DNA from: Coleophoma eucalyptorum
Taxonomy: Eukaryota > Ascomycota > Leotiomycetes > Helotiales > Dermateaceae
Direction of reading: 5' to 3'
Length of the DNA stretch: 64,000 bases
NCBI GenBank assembly: GCA_026120035.1
Contig: JALRME010000006.1
Coordinates: forward strand, 868,001 to 932,000
Position numbers and translations under genes: made by a program. Positions 1-11,440 of the stretch are shown one piece after another (positions within the stretch are counted from its first letter, which is position 1; each line of letters begins with the position of its first letter). The notes under the pieces were generated by a model. The model was not told where the DNA came from. It was given only the letters and a program-made list of their open reading frames with translations, and did no database searches.

Positions 1-754
1 CCACTCCGCATTTTATTCAAAATCTCGGCGAGGCAGAGTACGCTGTGGCAATCTTCCAGTACATGCGACTTCTCGGATACCCAGCATCAGAAATCACCAT
101 TCTGGCCACCTACGCGGGGCAGCGTGCTCTGATTAAGGATGTCCTTAACCACCGCTGTGCAAAGAACCCCCTATTCGGATTGCCCAAGATGGTGGCCACC
201 GTTGACAAGTATCAAGGCGAGCAGAATAACTGTAAGTGGTTCCCCTGGCAGTATTACGTATTCCAAAGCTAACAAGATTAGATGTTATCCTCTCCTTGAC
301 CCGCACATCAACTGTTGGTTATCTCCGTGACATTCGCCGCCTCACTGTGGCACTTTCACGTGCGCGACTGGGTCTTTACGTTCTTGGTCGTAGAGAGGTC
401 TTCGAGTCATGTTTCGAACTTCGACAGGCTTTTGATCTACTCCTGCAGCGACCCGACAAACTCATGCTCGTTACCGGTGAGCTTTTCCCGTCCAACCGCA
501 TTTTAAGCGAGGAGGAAGGCAAGATGGTGCCCGGCGAGACACCTATGGAAGGCGTGGAGCATCTAGGGCAATATGTATTCGAAATGACGAACGCAAAAGT
601 ACAGCAGCTGAGGGCAGAGAGAGGTCTTCCAGAGACGGAGGTGACTACGATTACAGAGGTTATGGACGAGTCTGAGGATATCCCGGAAGCAGAGCCCCTG
701 GATGTCGAGGAAGAGGACGACATGCGGGATGCATATGACCCTATAGACGCATAG
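1..754 (+). CDS. cwf11: Pre-mRNA splicing factor Cwf11/Aquarius, C-terminal part (5' truncated by window)
   Basis: This is the 3' end of the intron-binding RNA helicase of the spliceosome (human Aquarius, S. pombe Cwf11). The frame is open from base 3. A 50-nt intron (232-281) splits the tyrosine codon in the stretch reading [15 protein letters not shown]; the second exon runs to the TAG at 752-754. Visible superfamily 1 helicase motifs are the [12 protein letters not shown] motif V and the [18 protein letters not shown] motif VI, whose arginines bind ATP phosphate in this family. The last 60 residues form an acidic tail ([15 protein letters not shown]). The tail and motif order match the Aquarius C-terminus. 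The upstream N-terminal and RecA1 regions lie outside the window, so completeness cannot be judged. Confidence 0.9.
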
Positions 755-1132
755 GTAGGAATGGGAAACTGTGGAAATTTGGCGTTAAAAAGGATGGAAG
801 TGGGAACGTGTACAACGTCAAATTTGGAATCTATGATATGACCGGACCTTCCTCCAATTGTGAAGCTAGTGACATGTGTACAACAAGGAATGTGCTGGTA
901 GACGGGACGGCTTTTCCAAGACATGGAAAGCCCACATGGGAAGTACAAAAACTCCTGAAGGATTGGAATATTGAAGAAGAAAAAAACTAGTTCCTCCGAT
1001 GCAGATGCAGACGCAGATGAAGAGAATTACAATAACAAGGCCCCAGTCGTCCAATCTCGACTGATCAGCAACGGGATCAGCTGTCTCTTTCTTAAAAGTA
1101 TCAATATCTCGACTAGCGCGAATCCAACGGCG

Positions 1133-1219
1133 GCGGGGTGAGGATGCGCTAGCGGCGGAGATGGGTCTCCATGATTGGTGCGTCTCTCGATAGCGGGGTT
1201 ACGTTTGCCTTTAGCGGGG
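1133..1219. promoter_or_regulatory. Cluster of three GCGGGG words (CreA-like sites)
   Basis: GCGGGG occurs at 1133-1138, 1193-1198 and 1214-1219, the last two inside the longer shared word TAGCGGGGT. The word fits the SYGGRG consensus of the carbon catabolite repressor CreA. The next gene downstream encodes a plant-polysaccharide enzyme that is often glucose-repressed in fungi. The sites lie about 900 bp upstream of its ATG, so function is inferred only. Confidence 0.35.
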
Positions 1220-1977
1220 TAGAGACAGCCTCCGATCACTTCTTCAACGTCACCTCCCACCCGCAGAACTTCAAAGGCCGGTGATTACCTTCCCTCCCAA
1301 CCTCACCTGATGGACAGAAGAAGGAACAAACCCATTGACCTTGCATCCCTTGGTTTTTTAGAGTTTTTTGGGGTTTGGTGCTTTTCCGTGCGCGAATTGA
1401 ACTGCTACTTGCACTTTTCATTGGGTGGCAGGAGAAACGGTTTGTCAAATAAAGCGCTGGGATTGACTGTGCCCTTGATTTGTTAGGGAACTTTATTCTG
1501 CATGGTAGGTAAGTTCATGCAAGATAGTACTGCAGACTAGATGGGAAGAACCGAGGATTGGGAAGAGGGCAGATGGGATGATCCCCCCCCCGCTACCTCC
1601 AATCTCAGTTTGGTGGCCTGGGGCAGGATGCGGATCCCCATAGGTTCCTTGGAGTGGATTCATCCGGAGCAATGAGGAGACCCCGCTGTCTAGACCGGAA
1701 ATCTCACCCGTTGCGACTTGCTTGTTCACTTGTTTGTCTACCTACAGCTCCGCCTGCGATGCTGGTCCTGGCCTGCTTCCTTGCTACATTCTCCTAGTCT
1801 GGATAGTGTCTGGTCTGCTGCTTTCTGTGTGTAGAGTCATGGGTTCCATGCTCTGCAATGCTGCAGATTGACGTGAGCATGTGAGATGAGCACCGAGCTA
1901 AGTCAACCTCCGATGCTGCAGTGAGTCGAGAAGCTCATCGGCCCGGTTGGAGTGAAGAGTGAGCTGCTGGAGATGAA

Positions 1978-1985
1978 GTATATAA
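1978..1985 (+). promoter_or_regulatory. TATA-like box of alpha-galactosidase gene
   Basis: The sequence GTATATAAGC lies about 120 bp upstream of the ATG at 2101, a usual distance for a TATA box in a strongly regulated secreted-enzyme gene. No transcription start is known. Confidence 0.45.
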
Positions 1986-2100
1986 GCAAGCTCGAATCCC
2001 GCCGGGAAAACGTCAGGTTCCAATTCAGTCCGGATAGCCTCTCTTGCCCTTGGTTTTCCTTTGCTTGGAATCTTATCCATTTTCTGCTCAATAGTAGAGA

Positions 2101-3852
2101 ATGTTTTCCATGATGCAGTTCTTGAAAGGTTCTGTGAAGCCCACGGCTACAGCTGTAGTTCTCGCGACTCTTTTGACTTCGAGCTCTGCTGCTTCTTATA
2201 ATGGACTTGCAGTCACTCCTCAGATGGGATGGGATAACTGGAATGCGTAAGTTATACCCCGAAGAACCAATCCTACCTCAGTGCAACCACTGTGCAGTAG
2301 TAGCTAACTATCTAGGCAGATTCGGCTGCGAAGTCTCGGAAGACCTACTCCTCCAACACGCGCAACTGATTGTCGACTATGGCCTCAAAGACCTAGGCTA
2401 TCACTATATCATCCTAGATGACTGCTGGTCTGTTGGACGTAACAGCTCCGCCAACAACTCGCTAATTGCCGACGACACCAAATTTCCAAACGGCATGGCG
2501 GCCGTCGCCGACGCTATTCATGACCTAGGCTTAGGCTTTGGCATGTACTCTGACGCCGGCAAATACACTTGCGGTGGGTATTCGGGCAGTCTTGGATATG
2601 AGGCAATTGATGCTCAGACGTTTGCGGACTGGGGCGTTGATTATTTGAAGTATGATAACTGCTATAATGAGGGTCAGGCGGGAAACCAGTTGATTTCTTA
2701 TACGAGGTATGTTGATTCCGCTTGCCTTCAGCAGACTCTCGATTGTTGGTAAAGAATTCTTGAATGCGTGGCTGATATCGATACCGTATAGATATAAGAC
2801 AATGTCCGATGCTCTCAATGCCACAGGCCGACCAATCCTCTACAGTCTTTGCAACTGGGGAGAAGATTATCCCTGGAATTGGGCATCAACCATTGCCAAC
2901 TCCTGGCGCATTACAGGGGATGTTTACGATTCATGGAGTCTGATAGATGCTCGCTGTCCCTGGTAAGATAGATCCTACTGTTCGAAAGCTCTTAGATGTA
3001 TCAACGAAACTAAATATCCCTCACAGCGACGGGAATGACGCCTGGAACTGCGGTCTCCCCGGCTTCCACTGCAGCATCGCCAACATCTTCAATAAAGCTA
3101 GTTTCATCGTCTCCAAAGCCCAACCCGGTGGCTGGAACGATCTCGACATGCTGGAAGTGGGCAATGGTGGCATGACCGACGACGAGTACGTAGCCCATTT
3201 TTCCATGTGGGCAGTGACCAAGTCTCCTCTGATCATGGGCAACGACTTCCGCAAGATCATCCCCGCCGATCTCGCCATCCTCAGCAATGCTGCCGTCATC
3301 GCCGTCAGCCAAGATCCGCTCGGCAGCTCAGCCGCCAGGCGCTGGATCCTCCCCGAGGCCGGGAGCCAATTCACCCAGCAGATGTGGTCGGGCAGCTTGA
3401 ACTCCACCACTGGTGGAGATGTCAACGACATGGTAGTCCTGCTCGTGAACGGGATGGAGGAGAGCGCCGTCATGAACGCCACTCTAGCGGACATCTTCGT
3501 CGACAGCGGGCCAGCGGGTACCGCGTCGCAAGTGAGCATGAGCTGGGAAGTACGAGACCTCTGGGCGAACCGCATGAGTGATGCTGAGGCGCAGGCCATC
3601 ATTGACGCCAGTAGTGCGGCCGGCAATATTACGAACGGATTTAATGCTACTGAAGTTGGCTATGGAAGGTATAATGCTACGAAGACAAGTTATAAGGAGG
3701 GCTTGTTGAACCTAGATGAGTTGTTGCTTGGCAATGTTACTTCGACCGTCTTGCCTAGTGGAACGGTGCAGGCGACGGTGGCGCCGCATGGGGCTGCCAT
3801 GTTCAGGCTGAGAGCTGTGGCGACGGGGACGAAGAAGAGGGATGAGTTGTAA
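2101..3852 (+). CDS. Secreted GH27 alpha-galactosidase
   Basis: Releases terminal alpha-1,6-galactose from raffinose-type sugars and galactomannan. Four exons: 2101-2246, 2320-2706, 2792-2962 and 3027-3852, giving 509 residues. The N-terminus has a hydrophobic signal sequence ending near SSSAAS, followed by the family hallmark [12 protein letters not shown]. The probable nucleophile is the Asp of YLKYDNC (about residue 158). The probable acid/base is the Asp of [11 protein letters not shown] (about residue 220), by alignment to human alpha-galactosidase A as recalled. Splicing restores the cysteine motif RCPCDGNDAW, which supports the third intron. A C-terminal beta domain carries several NxS/T sites. 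The protein ends in KKRDEL, an ER-retrieval-like tail that is odd for a secreted enzyme. The gene ends about 190 bp from the convergent SEC12 gene. Confidence 0.93.
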
Positions 3853-4042
3853 CTTGATTCTCTGCGCCCTATGAGTTTGTAGTTAGTCAAGGCAAATATT
3901 CATAGTAATAGGTATCTTAATGATCGGATTGGCTTCAATTATAGAAACCTGCTGTGTATATATCTACAAAAATACATGTCTACATCTCATTCGTTATTAT
4001 CACAAGTCAAATCAAAAAATACATAAATCAAAATTCCAACAT

Positions 4043-5951
4043 TTAACCAGCAACAGCAGCACCGACTGCCCCAGCCAACTCACCAAACATCACCCCCTTG
4101 AAAACGGTCTCTCCCATACCCTCAGCCCAGTGACCCGCCTCCTTCAGCCTGCCCTTCCAAGCTTCCTTCTGGTCATGCGCGAGCTTATCCCAAGACTTAG
4201 CACCCTTTGGCAAAGCTGTAGCTGCATGCGTCGCTTCCAGGACATGTGCTTTCACCTCTTTTTCTTTATCCTGAAGATAGATAACACCATCTTCGCCGCT
4301 CTCCTTGATCTTCTGGAACAAGTTCTCAAGCATGAGAGTACCAGAAGGTGTGGCAGGTTTTGGCGATGGACTGTCAGGTGCTTGGGACGGCTTGCTGAGT
4401 GTACTAGCATAATCTGAGGGGAAGACGTAGGGTTTTCCAACGGCTTCTTGCCAGTGTACTGGCATCCATTTCGAGGCACCGAGATATGGGGCTACACCAC
4501 CTCGGACCTCGAGGACGCTTTGTGTTAGTATTGCGCCAAAGAGCACCGCAAGCATGGTAATAATGATGCTTATACCGAAGATTGCGTTGTCAGAGGGTAG
4601 TGCCACAACATAGCGAGGTGTCTTGGATTGGCCCTTCTTGACTGAGAGCGGAACAGGGAACAGTGGTAAAGTGTGTACGACCACTGTATTGGCTACACTG
4701 ACGCTTGCGAGTTTCAAGTATTGTGGCGGCGTGCTTGCTGTTACTGGATGTGATGGTGGTGTGAATGCCGAAAATGTGAGACCGGAAATTGCTGCTGGGT
4801 GGACGTTGTTGAATGTACGGAAGAGTTTGATGGGTGAGGCGAGACTGTGGTTGCCTTCGACCTGAAGATCCATCTTGAATAATCGAATAGACATGTCATT
4901 TCCACTGACTGCAATCACGAATTGGGAATAACCCTGTTTATCTTCAGGTGAGAGTGGCGGGGTAAGGTTGCTGACGGAAAGTCCAGTCCCTTTGGATAAA
5001 GAGCTAGACAGTCGCAAAGATTGTGCAACTCGGGCTTGGCCACCTTCCTGAGGAACACGCAATATCTGGAGAACAGCGCCTGCATTGCCGTGAATATTTG
5101 TGAGCATCAGTAGCAGCTCGGGTGTGAGCCATCTCATTGACCTGAACGCTGGCACCGTTGGCTTCTCTCTATCCTCCGAACCTGGAGTGGTATATACGCA
5201 TTCTGGTGCGTCCATATCTGTCTTTGCTGCAATAATCTTGGTGTAAATCTTGTGCTCGTCACAGTACGCAAATGTATATTGGTCCGCTCCAGTCTGGATG
5301 AAATCCATATCCTCTGCTTCCTTGGTCAGTTGGAGAGTCCCAATTTTTTTAGGCGGCGCTGATTTTGACACTGGCGAGCTGAACATCACGATACAATGGT
5401 CCTTAGCAAATGCTGGCGAAACTGCTCCAAGCTGAGGCTGATCTGGAAATGGTCGTGTGAGTCGTAGTCGTCTCTGGTAGATATCTTTGCTGTGCTCCTC
5501 GAAATAAGAAGACTTTGATAAAGCAGAGATTTGGTATGCCTTGGAATCTGCTTCTGTTGGCGTAGGATCGATACCATACACGCGGAAGTGCTCGTTGATT
5601 CCTTGCGCAACATCCTTAGGACTGGAGTTGACCCCAGCATATACTAGTGTTGTCTTGCCCTTGTGCTGTCCAACTGCCAAGCAAGTAACATTGTCCTCTT
5701 CTCTCTGCAGATTAATGTCGCCGACCTCTTTGACTTCGGTGGGTTTCGATGTGTCTAGGACGAACTGCCAAGTGTTAGTATCATGTCTGGGCTGCGTAGA
5801 GATCGCATCCTACAATCTTGTTCTCTACTCCATTCCTTCCTGCACCACCGCCACCTCCAACAACTAATTTATTGGAGTCGAGAGGATCGAAATCGCAAGC
5901 GTACAGAGGACTGGAGAGGGTGAGCTTGGCTGAGGGCACTACTGGTGACAT
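4043..5951 (-). CDS. SEC12: Sec12-type guanine nucleotide exchange factor for Sar1
   Basis: ER membrane WD40 protein that loads GTP on Sar1 to start COPII budding. Two exons on the minus strand: 5951-5814, then 5764-4043, joined by a 49-nt intron (5765-5813) with donor GTAGGA and a perfect ATACTAAC branch; 619 residues. Exon 1 encodes the first blade with the glycine-rich loop GGGGGAGRNGVENKI, which in Sec12 holds the K+-binding loop used for catalysis. The rest of the beta-propeller follows. One hydrophobic membrane helix lies at about residues 434-456 (NAIFGISIIITMLAVLFGAIL), then a luminal tail of about 165 residues rich in Lys and Glu. This is longer than the human PREB tail and more like fungal Sec12. 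The weak donor makes the first exon boundary slightly uncertain. Confidence 0.85.
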
Positions 5952-8900
5952 GATTGCGGCGATTGTGCTGCAACCTCTGCTTATAATGCACCCGAGAGGA
6001 AAGAAATGGCAGAGAGGCGATTACGGTGACTGAAGTGATTTGCGACCAATGCTGATGGTGCAAGGACGAAGGGGTGGAAGACAATTGAGGCTACGAAGCA
6101 GGCATACCAGACATACCATGCATGGGCTGGGCTAGAGCTCAAGGAAGAGCTATGATGACATCTGGCCAATGAAAAGTCATTTCGCAACCCTTGCTTAGCT
6201 CTGTCCGCTTGTTCGCGATCTGGGGTAGCCAGACTTAACATCATCGTCATCGTCCTCTTCATCGTCTTCAGATTAAACCATCTGATGTCTGCTATCGCGG
6301 TGGTTAAGTTCGGCGGTGATCTTTTCACGAAAACAGCAATTCTAAACTCGAGATCTAGGAGCACTTTCAGCTCATGGTGAGGTGGACGACCTCGAGTTTC
6401 CAGCCTCGAGGCAGTATATTTGATCAGATATCAATTTTTCGACTTGCAGGCCTTTATCAAGACAGATTAACCAATAGTATGCGAAAGCCAGATTATACAG
6501 ATTAATAGCAAGCCTGGACGAAGAGCATCGTTCCATCGTGATATATATATATATATCTCTCTCTCTCAATCATACATAAGCTGTCGTGACAACTTTCTAT
6601 TAATTATGACAGCTCCAGCTCCGATGGAGTGTCTATCGTCTTCAAACATTTTGAGTATCATTATTGTTGCCACTGTTCTGAAGTGTCACCACCGAAGGTT
6701 AAGTTGGCATTCAGGAGCTCTCTATTTTCGTCGATCTGATATTCTTCTGTTTGCTCTGCCTCCATCCAGACCCTTCTATACTGGGCAACAAGGTCTCGCT
6801 TAATTTCCAGGGGCTGGGTTATCACAGAACAATAGCAGCAAAGCAAAATTTCTAAGCTACCAACTAACAATGAGGTGCCCAAGCTGAGAGAATTTAGCCT
6901 CAATCTCAGATGGAGCATATTTACTCTCCAGTGTTAAAATTTTTATGACCCTAACAGTCTCTTACAAAAGCGCAGACCAGGCTGGAACAAGGTGCCCATT
7001 CGCATCTAGGCCATCTATTGTTATCATTGACGGGCCCGTTATTTCTGTTCGAAACAAATGGCTAATCTCGTGTAAACAATATTTCAAGCCCTGGAGGCAA
7101 GAGAGCATAAGGCCTGTATGTCACCAGTCTGTTACTGAACGAGCGCGGATAGAGCTGAAGGCTTGCCCTATCAAATCGAAAGGGTTAACCTAGGCACCTC
7201 CAGCAAAACGTCTCCAGCTTATAACTGAATATATCAAGTCAAAAGTAAAAGCAATCCATCACACCCGTCGCATTGAAGCCAAAGAAGCCCGTGCTTATGT
7301 TTTGAAATAGTGCAGTCAAGCATATCGGCAACTCAAGAAACTACCTATATGCATGCTTCAATGTCTGCCTTTCTGATCTGAGGTCGACATTATCTTCGTT
7401 TCTTGAAAGTAACAGCGGAAACTCTAGACCCTCGACGATTTGTTCGTGCATATATAACAGGGATGTGCCAGTTTGGTCGTACTCGCCCATGGTGCTCAAG
7501 TGGGGCTTTGTTTTTTTTTCTTTCTTTTTTTTGTCTACTCTTGGCAGTACATCATCAATTCTATAAGAAAAGTCGAGTATCTCAAGCTTGGAAAGGGGGC
7601 CTGATCGATTGATTCGAAGAACGGGAAGCTTGCTGAGGTATATGAGACGTTCACAAGTTTCACTTATCGATACTTTGGCCAACGGCGTCACAAAATCTCA
7701 GAATCATACCAAGCAGGCCACTAAAAGTAAGAAGATGTCCCTGGGTTGCATGAAATGCCATACCAGAACAGAGCATCTTAGAAACTTCAACCTCTTCTTG
7801 TGCCGAGCCGAGCATATTCCTCCTCCGTGGGTATGGCTCAATAATAGCAAACAGGTGCCCATCTTCAACCAATCCTGAAGACGCTTGCACAATTATCTGT
7901 TAAATTGAATTGCCATATAGCTAGCAATCGTAGCTGCAATTCCAATACTAGTATCCTTTCTAAAGGGTTTACACCGCTCCTCGATACTGGCTCGCGCCTA
8001 CGAGTAGTAGCACGCGTTGTGAGGAATTCAAAGCCAGATACGCACAAGAGTAACAGAGATCCCAGAACTCTGTATCGAAATGCAAGCCGCATAGATGGGA
8101 CTCATGCACTCTCCGCAATCACATCTCATACCTTTCTTATTATTAAAAGCGCATTTGAATTATTGAAAGACTTATGTATACTGTCTAAAGAGAAGGTGCA
8201 AAGTTTTGGAAGTCACAAGAGCAACAAGACACGTGGATCTGTTTCATTTTGAATATGAGCAAGAGCTTACTATCACTGAATGCCTCCAGTTTCTGATTTT
8301 CTGCTTAGTGGCAAACGCTTTCCTATTCACATCTTCTTCATCTGTGTTCACACAATTTGTTGCATGGTCCATTCTGTACGTGTGTATATTTCTTCTTTCG
8401 TTATGGCCAGCATTTTGTGGCGTCGTGCCGGCGGCGTACACACTAAACTGCATGTCAGGTTTAATCTGATATATGGCTATTTCATACGTATCACGTGCAG
8501 TTTTCAGGTACTACATTGGTGAGGTTTGAAGTAAAAGGCCGCGTGGGTGATTTCCGGGAGTGCAGCCGGAAGGATGTCACCTTCCGAAGTGAGGACAGCT
8601 ACAGTGTTCCAGTGGGGAAAGGTTGTTATTTGATACACAGATATGCGGGTTGCACTTGAATGCGTTCATGAGAGGGACCACCCACTTATGGACCGAAGTC
8701 TATTTTGTTTGCTTTTATGTCAAGCGAGGAAGCGAAGCCGCGGCTGGCAAACACTTCATAATCAATCCAAGGAGCAACGGCTCGGACCAAAGATCCAGGT
8801 GGCACAGCAAATCCGAGACCGTTACACGGGTGTTGGCACGAATTCATCCAAGGCCACGGACATTATGCGGGATTATGGGCTCACCACTACCCCTTGCTAC

Positions 8901-10125
8901 CGCCGCAGAGGGGCTTACCTGCTGGACCGCTCCCGATCATTATGGGGTTCGTAGGCCCTAGAGTTGGTGGTTTCTCTCTCGACTCATAGCGGTGGTGAAA
9001 AGTTGGAAAGTGCTTACACACTGCATTAGAACTGCCACGAGACAAGTGCTGCCCTGAGTGGCCCGTTTATACGAGTAGTGTGGTATGTTACAGTGTTTTA
9101 GACGAGCTGCCAGGGAAGGCGCCCGCTTCTCTATTCGTGGGATTCTCCAGCCATCTAGGATCTAGGATCTCCGCGCACTGGAAGCTTCTCCTACGCTTGA
9201 AGGTTCCTGTCTTGAGGATGCATGTCAGACTGGACCTGAAGTGCCCAAGTGGTGATGAGGACATATCATCGCCAAACGTACATGGCTTGGTGGATCCCGA
9301 AAAGTTACCATGAAAGAACTTATGTCCGGATCCCGGCACTACCAAGTCTTCAAAGGAAACTCGCCTCACAACGCCAATCATGTCCTCGACGCCCTCGTGT
9401 TGGAGCTTTTATGAAAAGTCAACTATAGGCAGTCGATGCTGCGCGGCCATCTGTCAAATGCTATGCAGGCATTAAGCTTTATGTTGGATGGGGGGAGTGC
9501 CATTATGTCACCTAACCTTAGTGCTCTAGCACGGGCAATGGCTTACTGAACCACCGCTACAACTTTTTCATAACACCTGCGCTATACCAGCATGTATGGG
9601 TGCGGAAACAGATCCAGCGGATATCCCGGTGACCTTTAAAGATCTGACCCGGTCTCTCGATGTCTACTGTGGTTTCGGTTGCGTACGCATGTGTATGTAT
9701 GTACATGGCAGCGAGCATCAGTTCTTTGCCAGCTCAGTAAATCTCTTATCATTCCACTTCGTCGAGTGATGGGTCGGCATTCTTGGGGGGGGAGGGGGGA
9801 CTAGGGTTTTATGTCATTGCTGGTTTGTGGAAATGACAAGGGCTTTGGTGGAGGTGCTGCAGAAGACGACAGCACACAGACATCATTCTCTAGCCCCAGC
9901 TTCGTGGAGATCTCAAGACTGCAAGCCTGAGCCAATGGCCGTGTAGACTGTATGCTTCTTTCACCCTCACCTTTGTACCCAAGTGGATATCTAGACGATT
10001 CCATCCTTGGGGAACAACTCACGAAACATGTATAGAAGTTTCTTCCACAGCAAAGACAGCTTCGTTATACTACATGGACACCAAACAGATGTGCCCTCAC
10101 ATATACCCATTGTATCAACAAACGT
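5952..10125. other. 4.2-kb gene desert
   Basis: No reading frame here shows a recognisable domain or a plausible exon chain on either strand; the frames present are short and overlap at random. It contains an (AT)n(CT)n microsatellite (6541-6565), a T-rich pyrimidine tract (about 7509-7542) and a G-rich run (9785-9799). It must hold the SEC12 promoter (left) and the hydrolase promoter (right). I see no transposase, reverse transcriptase or terminal repeats. Confidence 0.6.
6541..6565. repeat. (AT)7-(CT)5 compound microsatellite
   Basis: Seven AT units run directly into about five CT units. Simple repeat in the gene desert. Confidence 0.9.
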
Positions 10126-11019
10126 ATGAAGAGTCTTAAACCCAAACCACAGCTTTTCAACATGTCAAGGCCAACCTTCGTCCTAACCCCTACATCACAC
10201 CACCCACCGAGTGTCTACAACAACCTCGCAACCGCACTCTTCAGACACGGCTTTACCTCCATAAAAGTCACCCTCCCAACTGTTCTAGGACCACAGAACC
10301 CGGTAGCCAGCCCGGATTTCCAGCCTGATGTAATAGCCTTGCGAAATAGCTTGATGACGCTAGTGATCCAAGACGAGAGGGAAGTGATTGTGGTCATGCA
10401 CGGATACAGCAGTCTACCTGGCTGCGAAGCCCTTCGAGGACTGAGCAAGCGAGATAGGGAGAAGGAAGGGAAGAAGGGCGGCGTCATCAGATTGGTGTTC
10501 ATCATGGCTTGGTTACCTCAGGAGGGATTTCAAAGCGCAGAAAGAGGCGACACATCGAGCTTCTTGCCCTGGGTAGCCGTGGACGAAAAGGTACGTAGCC
10601 CATCCTGCTCCCCCTTCTCTCCTCTCATATAATTACCTACCAGACTCACCGATCCCCCGCAGTTGGGAACAAGTACAATCCACACGCTGCACGCTCTAGG
10701 AATCTTGTACAACGACCTCGCTCCCGATACGGCACACTACTGGACGTCACAGCTGCGTCCGCAAAGCCTGGGCGTCTACTGGTCCCAGACGACCTTTGCG
10801 GCGTGGAGGTATATCCCGAGTACGTATGTGCTCTGTGGACAAGATCGCGTCGTAACTCCTGAGTATGGCGAGTTGATTGTGCAGGCTGCGAGAGAGTCCG
10901 GGGGTGAGTGTGCATTGGATCGTGTTGAGAGGTGTGAGAGTGCCGGCCATTGTGTCATGATTGGGCACGTGGAGTGGTGTGTTGGCATGCTGCGGAGGGC
11001 TGCTGGAGAGGCTGTGTGA
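10126..11019 (+). CDS. Alpha/beta hydrolase (AB hydrolase superfamily, esterase-like)
   Basis: Small soluble hydrolase of unknown substrate. Two exons, 10126-10590 and 10663-11019, with a 72-nt intron (donor GTACGT, acceptor CCGCAG); 273 residues from the first ATG, or 261 from a second in-frame ATG at 10162 that begins MSRPTFVLTPTSHHP and may be the true start, since homologous proteins usually begin just before the first beta strand. The nucleophile elbow is HGYSSLPG, with the central Ser as nucleophile. The acid is probably the Asp of VLCGQDRVVTPEYG and the base the His of ESAGHCVMIGH. The fold resembles the EstC/salicylate-esterase-like single-domain hydrolases common in fungi. No signal peptide is seen. 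It converges with the ABC transporter gene. Confidence 0.85.
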
Positions 11020-11440
11020 TGCAATGGAGGGGGCGGGTGTTTGGGAGTACTGGAGTTGGTCTCGGCGGTGGAAATAATAGATATCGGAGTTGAAGAGGCG
11101 ATCTTCATGATCGCTGGCGTTCTGTACATTTTAAAGAAAGGCAAACCTCTATAGCATTTGGATATTTTCATTTTTAAAAGTCTTGGCTCTGTACAGGATG
11201 GTCAAAGACTATACTATTAATGACAAAGGAAAAAGAGAACTGAAAGTAATTTATGAACAACAAAGGGTTTGCGAACCAAAAGAGCCTTTTGTACCAAGAA
11301 CGCCCAGCTAGCCATATACACGTTGCCGCCCAGGATAGGATCTAAGACAGAAGAAAAAGGAAAGAAGAGAAAGCGCCATCTACCATATGCTTGAAACAAA
11401 GTATTCGACACTTGGTCTTCACGCTTGTTCCCGTTTCCAA
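11020..11440. other. Convergent 3' intergenic region
   Basis: About 420 bp between the convergent hydrolase and ABC transporter stop codons. AT-rich; presumably carries both 3' untranslated regions. Nothing else seen. Confidence 0.6.

Larger units (their letters stand above)
755..2100. other. Intergenic region between cwf11 and alpha-galactosidase
   Basis: No coding region is supported. It holds the cwf11 3' untranslated region and the alpha-galactosidase promoter, a run of nine C (1583-1591), and three GCGGGG words (1133-1219), annotated separately. Confidence 0.6.

Noticed and set aside
9088..9381. Minus-strand frame of 97 codons in the gene desert
   Set aside because: Starts at a bare ATG without recognisable content; the opposite strand is open too, and no splice partners were found.
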